A stretch of DNA of 53,779 nt from a virus: IMG/VR virus record IMGVR_UViG_3300027974_002090, positions 1 through 53,779 of that record; one strand, given 5' to 3'. Each line of letters begins with the position of its first letter. Position 1 is the stretch's first letter. Position numbers and translations under genes: made by a program. Below, piece after piece: positions 6,959 through 13,690 of the stretch. The notes below the pieces were generated by a model, which saw only the letters and a list, made by a program, of their open reading frames with translations, was not told the origin of the DNA and ran no database searches.

Positions 6959-7583
6959 AAAGATTCTATCAATCAGCGATGCTGCATCTATTTTGGGCGT
7001 TTCTGACGAAACCCTTAGAAATTGGGAGCGTGAAGGCAAATTAACACCATTTCATACAGAAGGTGGTCATAGACGTTATTATAGAGCCGATATTGAGAAG
7101 TTGGCAGGAATCTATGTAGAACCCGTTAAAGTGTCAGATGGTAAGCGTGTGGGCATTTATTGTCGCGTTAGCTCGCATGAGCAGAAGACCAAAGGTGATT
7201 TAGAAAGACAAGTTGGCAGAATGACTACGGAAGCATTAAAGCGCGGTTATTCTATCATTGCTGTTTTTGACGAAGTTGGTTCGGGAATGAATGATAATCG
7301 TAAGAAATTGCAGAAACTCTTTGAATTGGTTGAGCAGAAAGAAATTGATGTGGTTTTAATTGAACATAAAGATAGATTGTCGAGATTTTGTTTTAATTAT
7401 CTTTTGTCTTATTTTAATTCTTATGGAGTTAGGATTGAGAAGGTTGAAGAGGTAATGAGTAAGAGTTTTGAAAACGAACTGGTGGAAGATATTCTATCTT
7501 TGATGGCATCATTTTCGGCGAAAATTTACGGAAGGCGTTCAAGTCAGAACCGTAAAAAGAAAGAAAAGGAGGAGGCAGAATGA
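6951..7583 (+). CDS. tnpA: IS607-family serine recombinase TnpA
   Basis: A 210-residue protein. Residues 1-55 form a MerR-like DNA-binding domain (LSISDAASILGVSDETLRNW, GGHRRYY). Residues 65-200 form a serine-recombinase domain with the YCRVSS motif carrying the catalytic serine and the SRFCF region of the resolvase fold. IS607 TnpA differs from other serine recombinases in having its DNA-binding domain at the N-terminus, as here. It catalyses transposition through a circular intermediate. The stop overlaps the methyltransferase start by 4 nt. The protein looks intact. Confidence 0.92.
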   Translation: MDKKILSISDAASILGVSDETLRNWEREGKLTPFHTEGGHRRYYRADIEKLAGIYVEPVKVSDGKRVGIYCRVSSHEQKTKGDLERQVGRMTTEALKRGYSIIAVFDEVGSGMNDNRKKLQKLFELVEQKEIDVVLIEHKDRLSRFCFNYLLSYFNSYGVRIEKVEEVMSKSFENELVEDILSLMASFSAKIYGRRSSQNRKKKEKEEAE

Positions 7584-8305
7584 AACAACAAATTTGGTAT
7601 GGAGATTGTTTAGAGTTGATGAAAAATATTCCAGACGGGAGCATAGATATGATTTTATGTGATTTACCATATGGCACTATTTCTTGTGCATGGGATGTAA
7701 TTATTCCGTTTGATGAATTGTGGGAACAATACAACAGAATATGCAAGTCTAATGCGGCAGTTGTATTATTTGCCAGTCAACCATTTACCACGGATTTGAT
7801 ACTATCCAACAGAAAAAATTTTAAGTATCCTTTAGTTTGGAATAAGAACGTTCCAACTGGAATGTCGGCGGCAAAGTATAGACCAATGAAATATCACGAA
7901 GACATTCTTGTTTTCCATCGCGAACAACCTACATATAACCCTATTATGAAAGAGCGAGTTGGTGTTGGCAAGGCTTGTTATAATTATGACCATTATTGTG
8001 GCGATTCTAATCATGTAAAACTAGATAAAATCAAAAAGAAATATGACCCAAATTTTGTTCAACCTAGTTCTGTTTTAGATTTTAAAGTTGTCCCAAATCG
8101 TAACGGAAAGTTGCACCCAACTCAAAAACCCGTAGAACTTTTAGAGTATCTGATTAAAACATATAGTAATGAGGGGGAATTAATTCTTGATAATTGTGCT
8201 GGTTCAGGCTCAACCTTACTTGCCGCTAAAAATCTCAATCGTCAATTCATTGGGATTGAAAAGGAACAAGAGTATTACGATATTTGTTTAGAAAGATTAA
8301 AATGA
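7580..8305 (+). CDS. DNA adenine-type methyltransferase between tnpA and tnpB
   Basis: A 241-residue amino-methyltransferase. The catalytic motif IV DLPYGT is near residue 30, and the S-adenosylmethionine-binding motif (DNCAGSGSTLLAAKN) and GIEKEQEYYD are at the C-terminus, the order of the beta class. LHPTQKPVELLEYLI supports this. Such enzymes methylate N6 of adenine or N4 of cytosine; the target site is unknown. A Shine-Dalgarno-like GGAGGAGG precedes the start. Its 4-nt overlaps with both neighbours mean tnpA, methyltransferase and tnpB are probably translated as one unit. It could modify DNA to control excision or TnpB cleavage (inference). Confidence 0.88.
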   Translation: MKQQIWYGDCLELMKNIPDGSIDMILCDLPYGTISCAWDVIIPFDELWEQYNRICKSNAAVVLFASQPFTTDLILSNRKNFKYPLVWNKNVPTGMSAAKYRPMKYHEDILVFHREQPTYNPIMKERVGVGKACYNYDHYCGDSNHVKLDKIKKKYDPNFVQPSSVLDFKVVPNRNGKLHPTQKPVELLEYLIKTYSNEGELILDNCAGSGSTLLAAKNLNRQFIGIEKEQEYYDICLERLK

Positions 8306-9522
8306 TTTTACGCGCCTATAAAGTTCAACTAGATGTCAATAACAAGCAACAAAACTTGTTATTGCAGCATATTGGTTGTGCTAGATGGGCATATAATTGG
8401 GCATTATCTAATAAGAAAGAATCGTTTGATAAAAAAGAAAAGATTCCTAATGCTATTGAATTACATAGAGAGTTAAACAAGCTAAAACAATCAGATGTTC
8501 CTTGGATGTATAATTCAAGCAAGACTTCGCCGCAAAATGCACTAAGAGATTGCGACAAAGCATTTCAAAATTTCTTCATCCGTTGCAAGAAAAAGGTCAA
8601 AGGTAAGAAAGGATTCCCCAAATTCAAATCCAAAAAGAACGAAAAGCAATCATTTAGATTGGATGGAGTAATTTCGGTTGAATCTGGTTGTATTAAATTA
8701 CCTAGAATTGGAAAACTTAAATTAGCGGAGAAAGATTATATTCCTACTGATTGTAAAATATTGTCTGCTACAGTCTCCAAACGAGCGGGTAAGTGGTTTG
8801 TATCAGTTCAAGTAGAAACGCCCGACAGAGAGCATTCTGACGCTAAGAACGAGGTAATAGGGATAGATTTAGGGATTAAAACTCTGGCTACTTGCTCAGA
8901 CGGGACAGCTTATGAAAATCCCAAAGCACTTAAAAATAATTTAAAGAAACTTAAAAGAAAACAAAGACAATTAAGCAGAAAGAAAAAAGGAAGTAAAAAT
9001 TATGGAAAAGCAAAACAAAAATTAGCGAAATTACATTTTCACATATCAAACATTCGTAAAGATTGCTTGCATAAAATCACTTCTAAAATTATAGACGAAA
9101 ACCAAGTTATAGTTTTGGAAGATTTGAAAGTGAGCAATATGATGAAAAATCATTGTTTGGCGCAAGCTATTAGTGATGTTGGACTTCACGAATTTCGCCG
9201 TCAAATCATTTACAAAGCAGAATGGAATAATAGAAAAGTTATCTTTGCAGATACTTTTTATCCTAGTTCTAAACTATGTTCATGTTGTGGATGGAAAAAT
9301 TCAGATTTGAAGTTGACAGACAGAATATTTGAATGTAAGGTATGCGATATGAAAATAGACAGAGATTTAAATGCGAGTTTGAATCTAAAACAAATTTATA
9401 GGGAAAGTTCTTCCCGAATTGACGCTTCTGGAGATGGGAGTTCATCAAACGCAAGTTTGGTTAGCCCGTCGTTGAACGAAGAATTTAACAAAAAATCGAG
9501 AGTGTATATCTTAAAAATATGA
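8302..9522 (+). CDS. tnpB: TnpB RNA-guided nuclease of the IS607/IS605 type
   Basis: A 406-residue OrfB/TnpB protein. The RuvC catalytic triad is complete: Asp in GIDLGIKT (about 189), Glu in VLEDLKVSN (about 273) and Asp in DRDLNASLNL (about 355). A four-cysteine zinc ribbon (CSCCG, then CKVC) lies at about 326-347. The N-terminal KVQLDVN, CARWAYNWAL and later FPKFKSK segments match the family. TnpB is the ancestor of Cas12 and cuts DNA guided by an omega RNA made from the element's right end. The start at 8302 overlaps the methyltransferase stop (ATGA). Confidence 0.93.
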   Translation: MILRAYKVQLDVNNKQQNLLLQHIGCARWAYNWALSNKKESFDKKEKIPNAIELHRELNKLKQSDVPWMYNSSKTSPQNALRDCDKAFQNFFIRCKKKVKGKKGFPKFKSKKNEKQSFRLDGVISVESGCIKLPRIGKLKLAEKDYIPTDCKILSATVSKRAGKWFVSVQVETPDREHSDAKNEVIGIDLGIKTLATCSDGTAYENPKALKNNLKKLKRKQRQLSRKKKGSKNYGKAKQKLAKLHFHISNIRKDCLHKITSKIIDENQVIVLEDLKVSNMMKNHCLAQAISDVGLHEFRRQIIYKAEWNNRKVIFADTFYPSSKLCSCCGWKNSDLKLTDRIFECKVCDMKIDRDLNASLNLKQIYRESSSRIDASGDGSSSNASLVSPSLNEEFNKKSRVYILKI

Positions 9523-9588
9523 CTTTAGATTTTTGTAAGTTTAAAAGAACGGTATGATATTTATATTTATATTACAATTGCGGTGATT
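9390..9588 (+). ncRNA. Predicted omega RNA / right-end region of the TnpB element
   Basis: In known TnpB elements the guide RNA is encoded by the last part of tnpB and the adjoining right end, with the guide coming from the flanking DNA. This interval is assigned by position only; no structure was computed. If the right end is near 9588, the guide would begin with TGTAAACTATTTTCG, a sequence also present at 10406. Confidence 0.35.
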
Positions 9589-9626
9589 TGTAAACTATTT
9601 TCGTATATTAGAGATAAATTATCCAT
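9567..9626 (-). pseudogene. Truncated copy of the MDNLSLIYENSL gene start
   Basis: From an ATG at 9626 the minus strand reads MDNLSLIYENSL, identical to the start of the gene at 10443. It then diverges at the repeat boundary and stops after 19 codons. It has a TATAAGTA late-type box (9637-9644). It is probably a paralog cut off by the IS607-type insertion, or a duplicated gene start. Confidence 0.55.
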
Positions 9627-9650
9627 ATGATATATGTACTTATAGTATTT
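9589..9650. repeat. 62-bp direct repeat, copy 1
   Basis: Identical to 10406-10467 except for one base (TATAAGTA here, TATAAATA there, read on the minus strand). It carries a minus-strand late promoter box, a start codon and the first 12 codons of a gene. Confidence 0.9.
9637..9644 (-). promoter_or_regulatory. Late-type promoter box TATAAGTA
   Basis: T4 late-type box on the minus strand, 10 nt upstream of the ATG at 9626, inside direct repeat copy 1. Confidence 0.45.
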
Positions 9651-9682
9651 TCTACTATCTTTCTCAGTTCAACGCGCTACTT

Positions 9683-10443
9683 TCAGTATCCATTCCCACC
9701 TATTATTTTTTGGATGTTCATCGCTTCTTGTTCTAATGCACTAACTGCTTTAGACATTTTATCAACATAATCTCCCAAATTATCAAAATTAGAAGTATTT
9801 AACTTCATACCTTCTATAATTTGATTTAATCTTTTTACAGACACGGTTAACTCTGGTTTTCTGTCCTCGGGACGCAATTCATTGTACTCGCGACGAATTT
9901 CATTTTCCTGTTCAATATCGTCAGTAAATCCAATAATTATGTTATTGCGTACGTCTTGTAATTTTAAAATATTTTCTCTTTGACGAAGTTCGAGTTCAGG
10001 ATTATTTCTCTTGGACAATGTCAGGTTTCGATTTATTCTTTGTATTTCGTTTAAAACCCCGGACCATTTCTGCTCCACTTCTCTTAAAGATTCCACCTGG
10101 GATTCAAAAGATTTAACCCTAAAATCTTGTTCTTGATATTGATTAGTTCTCATTGCCTGCGGATTTTCCATAGGAGTTTCACCTCTTGCTGCACCTGCTG
10201 CCATTAATCCTGCTGCTGCATAAGGTGCAGCTTTTTTAGCAATATTTTTAACACCTTGACCTATTTTCTTTAAAAATCCTTGTTCTGTTAATATTCTAAC
10301 TCTGAAACATTTAATACATGTTCAATCATATATTCTGCTTTTTGATGTTTGTTATTAGTTTTTTGATATATAAATTCTTGAACGACATCGCGACGAATTC
10401 TATTATGTAAACTATTTTCGTATATTAGAGATAAATTATCCAT
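9683..10443 (-). CDS. Probable virion or internal protein, broken by a frameshift
   Basis: The first frame starts at 10443 (MDNLSLIYENSLHNRIRR...) and stops at 10288. The rest continues in another frame (TEQGFLKKIGQGVKNIAKKAAPY..., then to 9683). Joined by a -1 shift near 10300 they give one 253-residue protein: a signature N-terminus, an amphipathic or glycine/alanine-rich segment, then a long coiled-coil region (about 90-250). The gene at 22368 starts with the related MDDPLATIYENNM and also has an alanine-rich segment followed by helices. No classical slippery heptamer is seen at the junction, so mutation or sequencing error is likelier than programmed frameshifting. Without the shift the downstream part could start at 10204. 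Confidence 0.65.
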
Positions 10444-10467
10444 ATGATATATGTATTTATAGTATTT
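10406..10467. repeat. 62-bp direct repeat, copy 2
   Basis: Second copy of the repeat at 9589-9650 with one mismatch. Here it forms the true promoter and first 12 codons of the minus-strand gene starting at 10443. Confidence 0.9.
10454..10461 (-). promoter_or_regulatory. Late promoter box TATAAATA
   Basis: An exact T4-type late promoter sequence on the minus strand, 10 nt upstream of the ATG at 10443. Confidence 0.65.
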
Positions 10468-10507
10468 ATTTTTTTTTTGATGTTTTAAAGTTCATGATTT
10501 TATTTAT

Positions 10508-10535
10508 TTGACAACCTTTCTTTCCTCTTTATATT
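10508..10535 (+). promoter_or_regulatory. Early promoter for rIIA
   Basis: TTGACA at 10508-10513, a 16-bp spacer and TATATT at 10530-10535 (or TATTAT at 10532-10537 with 18 bp). The rIIA ATG is at 10546, 8-10 nt later. Confidence 0.7.
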
Positions 10536-10545
10536 ATTCGCGCCT

Positions 10546-12462
10546 ATGAAAATGCAGCTAACTACAAATCCTCTTATCGTCTCCGAAGAAATGCCAAGTT
10601 CTGTAATGGGAATGGATTCTTCTGGAATGGACCAAGCTTGTTACTTTCTTCGTGACAAGATTTATAGCGACAAAGTACTTGCTGTTGTTCGTGAATATAT
10701 TACAAATGCTCTTGATGAGCACGTTAAATACAATATCGAAAAACCTGTTACAGTTCGTTTAGTAAACAATGTATTTTCTGTTCGTGATTATGCTATGGGA
10801 TTGAACGAAAATGATGTTCGTAATGTGTTTGGAATGTATTTCAAGAGTTCTAAAAGAGAAGATAATAAACAATCAGGTTGCTTTGGATTAGGTTCTAAAG
10901 CAGCACACTGCTACACTGATTCTTTTTATGTTAAAAGCTTTCACAACGGTGTTTGCACTCTTTACACTTGTGTTCTTGGTGGAGGCAAAAACGGTGTTCC
11001 TGTTGGTCAGATTATGAAGATTAGTGAAGAACCAACGAATGAAACTGGTCTTGAAATTTCTGTAGAAGTTGAACCTTCTAGTATTAGTAATTTTTACAAA
11101 TGTACACTTTCTGTAGTAGATACTTGCAGCAAAAATATTGAGTTTTATTATAATGATGAACTTAATGTTCCTTTTTCTCCTGTTGAAACAGTTGAAAATA
11201 ATGGATTTTTGTTTAAACTTTATAAAAAAAATCCAAAATCTACCTATTGTGCTGATGTTTATTATAAAATGGGAGAAGTCATTTATAAAACTGATAGTAT
11301 TGTTCAAATTACTCTAAATGTTTTGATGAAACAAAATCATTTTCTTGTGGTAGAAATTCCTATTGGAAAAATGAGTCTTCCAATTTCCCGTGAAAGTTTT
11401 GAAGATACTGTTTCTAACAAGAGAAACCTCGAATCTATTAAAAATCACATTAACCATATCTACAATGAGGATGCAAAAAAACAATCTCTTCTTTCTGTTG
11501 AAGAACTGTTAGCTAACGTTAACGAAATGTATCTTTACGGTAAGTTTTTTGATTTTAAAAAAGCAGACCTCTATCCAAACCTTTATCATCTTCTTCGTGA
11601 TTTAAAGCAAGTTACCGTAAGTCTTAAAATTGAAGAAAAAGATAACAAGAAAATTGTTGCTCTTATTCCAAATAAAGACAGTAAAGATTATTGGATTAAA
11701 AAGTTTTGCAATCATGTAATTTCTAAGAGTAAGTGTTATATGTATGTTACTGATGCATATTATGAGCGATGCAGTGAAGACGATAAGAAAAAATTAGAAG
11801 AACTTTTTCTTTTCAAAAAGGTAAAAAGCTCATTTTTTAATTGGCCTAAAACTAATAAAAATCAAATATCTATTAACACTTTTAAAGCAAAAGTCGTTTT
11901 TAGTTCTGATTGGCGTTCTAGAGATTTTATAGGTACTGCTCTTGAGATTCATAACTACGTAAGAAAAGATCTGAATCTTTCAGAAGCAAAAGATATTAAT
12001 GAAGCTAAAGAACAATTAAAAAATACTGATTGGGTAAATTTTAATAATTTAAATCGTTTTACAATTGAAAATACTTCTACAACTACTAATAAAGTAAAAA
12101 CATTAAGTGGAAACATGTTTAATTTTTTAATTGAGCTTGGTTGGTTTAAAGCACATTCACCAGAATATTTAGCAGTAATTAAAAAGATTGAAGAAAAGAC
12201 AAATCAAGAAAAAGAATTTAATAAAATGACAGAATTAGTTACTTTTAATTTCTTTTCTTTTAGTGAACAGGATAAGTTCAAAAAGAAATTTTTAAAGAAT
12301 AAAAAGTTTCTAATCAAAGCTAGTAATATTTGTAAAAAACTTATTGATGAAAAGAGTTTGCGTGGAATTATTTTTGAAACTATGCAACGTGAAAGTAAAA
12401 GTCATTGGTTCAACAAATATATTTCTCGAAAAGACCTTCGTAAAATTCTCACACTAAAATAA
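10546..12462 (+). CDS. rIIA: RIIA-like protein (GHKL ATPase fold)
   Basis: A 638-residue protein matching phage RIIA. The N-terminal third has a GHKL ATP-binding fold: REYITNALDEH (N box, about residue 50), VRDYAMGLNENDV (G1-like) and SGCFGLGSKAAH (G2-like, about 105-116). The rest is lysine-rich and mostly helical. In T4, rIIA and rIIB are membrane-associated early genes involved in lysis inhibition and in escaping exclusion by a lambda lysogen. It is directly followed by rIIB, the T4 order, although each gene here has its own early promoter. Confidence 0.88.
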   Translation: MKMQLTTNPLIVSEEMPSSVMGMDSSGMDQACYFLRDKIYSDKVLAVVREYITNALDEHVKYNIEKPVTVRLVNNVFSVRDYAMGLNENDVRNVFGMYFKSSKREDNKQSGCFGLGSKAAHCYTDSFYVKSFHNGVCTLYTCVLGGGKNGVPVGQIMKISEEPTNETGLEISVEVEPSSISNFYKCTLSVVDTCSKNIEFYYNDELNVPFSPVETVENNGFLFKLYKKNPKSTYCADVYYKMGEVIYKTDSIVQITLNVLMKQNHFLVVEIPIGKMSLPISRESFEDTVSNKRNLESIKNHINHIYNEDAKKQSLLSVEELLANVNEMYLYGKFFDFKKADLYPNLYHLLRDLKQVTVSLKIEEKDNKKIVALIPNKDSKDYWIKKFCNHVISKSKCYMYVTDAYYERCSEDDKKKLEELFLFKKVKSSFFNWPKTNKNQISINTFKAKVVFSSDWRSRDFIGTALEIHNYVRKDLNLSEAKDINEAKEQLKNTDWVNFNNLNRFTIENTSTTTNKVKTLSGNMFNFLIELGWFKAHSPEYLAVIKKIEEKTNQEKEFNKMTELVTFNFFSFSEQDKFKKKFLKNKKFLIKASNICKKLIDEKSLRGIIFETMQRESKSHWFNKYISRKDLRKILTLK

Positions 12463-12491
12463 TTGACAGACACATAAACCTATAGTATATT
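12463..12491 (+). promoter_or_regulatory. Early promoter for rIIB, leaderless
   Basis: TTGACA at 12463-12468 (it starts on the last base of the rIIA stop region), a 17-bp spacer and TATATT at 12486-12491. The rIIB ATG is at 12499, 7 nt later. Confidence 0.75.
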
Positions 12492-12498
12492 AAATCCC

Positions 12499-13494
12499 AT
12501 GCAATACATCATCAACAGCAAAAGCATCGTATTATTCTTTGACAACAAACCAACAAAAGTTGGAAAAACAGACTTTCGCTTCTCAAAGATCATTAAGTGT
12601 TTTGATCTTCCAGAAGATGAGCAAGAGTCTGCTGTAAAAGATATTATTTCTTCTAGCAATAATAGTCTTCAAACAGAAAAAGACTTTGAAGTTAAAGATC
12701 AAGATGTTTACCTTGAAGGTGAAAAGCTTCCACCTATTCTTGCCAAAAAGGTTTTAGATCTTGTAGCTCAAGATCTTCCTATAAATTTGTTTAAAAAGTT
12801 TTGGAAAAATCTTCGTGACAATCCATCGCAAACTAGCGTAAACGAATTGTATGATTTCCTTGCATATAAGGAACTTCCTCTTACAGAAGATGGTTGTTTT
12901 CTTGCTTATAAAGGTCTTTTAAATAACTTCTGGAGTATTAATGGCAACAAAGATACAAAAGTTCTTAAAGGTGAAGTTGATGAACAAGGACACATCTTTA
13001 ACGGAATTGGCGAAGAAATTGAAGTTCTTCGTCGTGATGTTGATGATAATCGTGCAAATCACTGTTCAAACGGTTTACATGTTGGTAGCCATGATTATGC
13101 TTCTAGTTTCTCCCAAGGTAAAATAGTTGTAGTAAAAGTAAATCCAAAAGACGTTGTAAGCGTTCCAAGTGATTATAATTGTCAGAAGTGTCGTGTAAGT
13201 GCATACACTGTTGTAAGTGAATATATTTCTGAAATTACTGCACTTGCAGTTTCCGAAGACAATACTCCTATGAAAAGTGTTTCTGATGAAAATCGTGACG
13301 AATTTGTTGATCGTATTTATGCATATTTGACTCGTCAGCTTGAAAAAGGTGAGGAAAGTGTTTCTATTCGTAAGATTCAAAATTCTTTCTCTCCTGAATA
13401 TCCTTCTCGTCAACGAGTGCTTGATGCTCTTGATGTTCTTGGTTATTATTGGCAAGAATTTGAAGATGGTTATTATGTATACCTGACCGATTAA
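12499..13494 (+). CDS. rIIB: RIIB-like protein
   Basis: A 331-residue protein of the phage RIIB family. The family's core is visible at about residues 125-200: LPLTEDGCFLAYKGLLNNFW, a basic and acidic linker ending in DVDDNRANHCSNGLHVGS, then a strand-rich VVVKVNPKDVVSVPSDY segment. The C-terminal 70 residues look like a winged-helix-type domain (SVSIRKIQNSFSPEYPSRQRVLDAL). It pairs with the upstream rIIA. A strong terminator follows. Confidence 0.88.
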   Translation: MQYIINSKSIVLFFDNKPTKVGKTDFRFSKIIKCFDLPEDEQESAVKDIISSSNNSLQTEKDFEVKDQDVYLEGEKLPPILAKKVLDLVAQDLPINLFKKFWKNLRDNPSQTSVNELYDFLAYKELPLTEDGCFLAYKGLLNNFWSINGNKDTKVLKGEVDEQGHIFNGIGEEIEVLRRDVDDNRANHCSNGLHVGSHDYASSFSQGKIVVVKVNPKDVVSVPSDYNCQKCRVSAYTVVSEYISEITALAVSEDNTPMKSVSDENRDEFVDRIYAYLTRQLEKGEESVSIRKIQNSFSPEYPSRQRVLDALDVLGYYWQEFEDGYYVYLTD

Positions 13495-13510
13495 AAAGAA
13501 AAAGTTTAAG

Positions 13511-13549
13511 GAGGAGTCTTAGATAAATATCTAAGACTCCTCTTTTTTT
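13511..13549 (+). terminator. Strong intrinsic terminator after rIIB
   Basis: 15-bp perfect arms (13511-13525 and 13528-13542) followed by TTTTTTT. An A-rich stretch precedes the hairpin, so it may also terminate minus-strand transcription. Confidence 0.92.
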
Positions 13550-13690
13550 AACTTTTTTAGCTTTTTTTGGATAAAAAATGAGAAAAAAACCTTATTTAAT
13601 AGTGTATTTTTTTTCATTTTTATGGTAATGTAAAAGACATTATAGAAAGTAAGTAGCTTATACTTATTTACGAGTACTAATAAATTAATC

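Larger units (their letters stand above)
6951..9588 (+). mobile_element. IS607-type element with methyltransferase cargo
   Basis: Three genes are joined by 4-nt ATGA overlaps: serine recombinase tnpA, a DNA methyltransferase and tnpB. IS607 elements carry tnpA and tnpB; a methyltransferase between them is unusual. The ends cannot be fixed, because this family has no terminal inverted repeats. The right limit is set here at the point where a sequence duplicated at 10406 begins. The left end lies somewhere between 6562 and 6951. Confidence 0.65.

Noticed and set aside
9570-9588. Exact right end of the IS607-type element
   Set aside because: The family lacks terminal repeats, so the end cannot be fixed from one copy; only the repeat boundary at 9589 was used as a limit.
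10288-10310. Programmed -1 frameshift site
   Set aside because: No slippery heptamer or downstream stem-loop is visible; treated as mutation or sequencing error unless peptides show otherwise.
13075-13455. Long minus-strand ORF inside rIIB
   Set aside because: It is antisense to a clearly conserved gene and has low-complexity Ile/Thr/Asn composition; the same holds for the minus ORF at 10888-11307 in rIIA.
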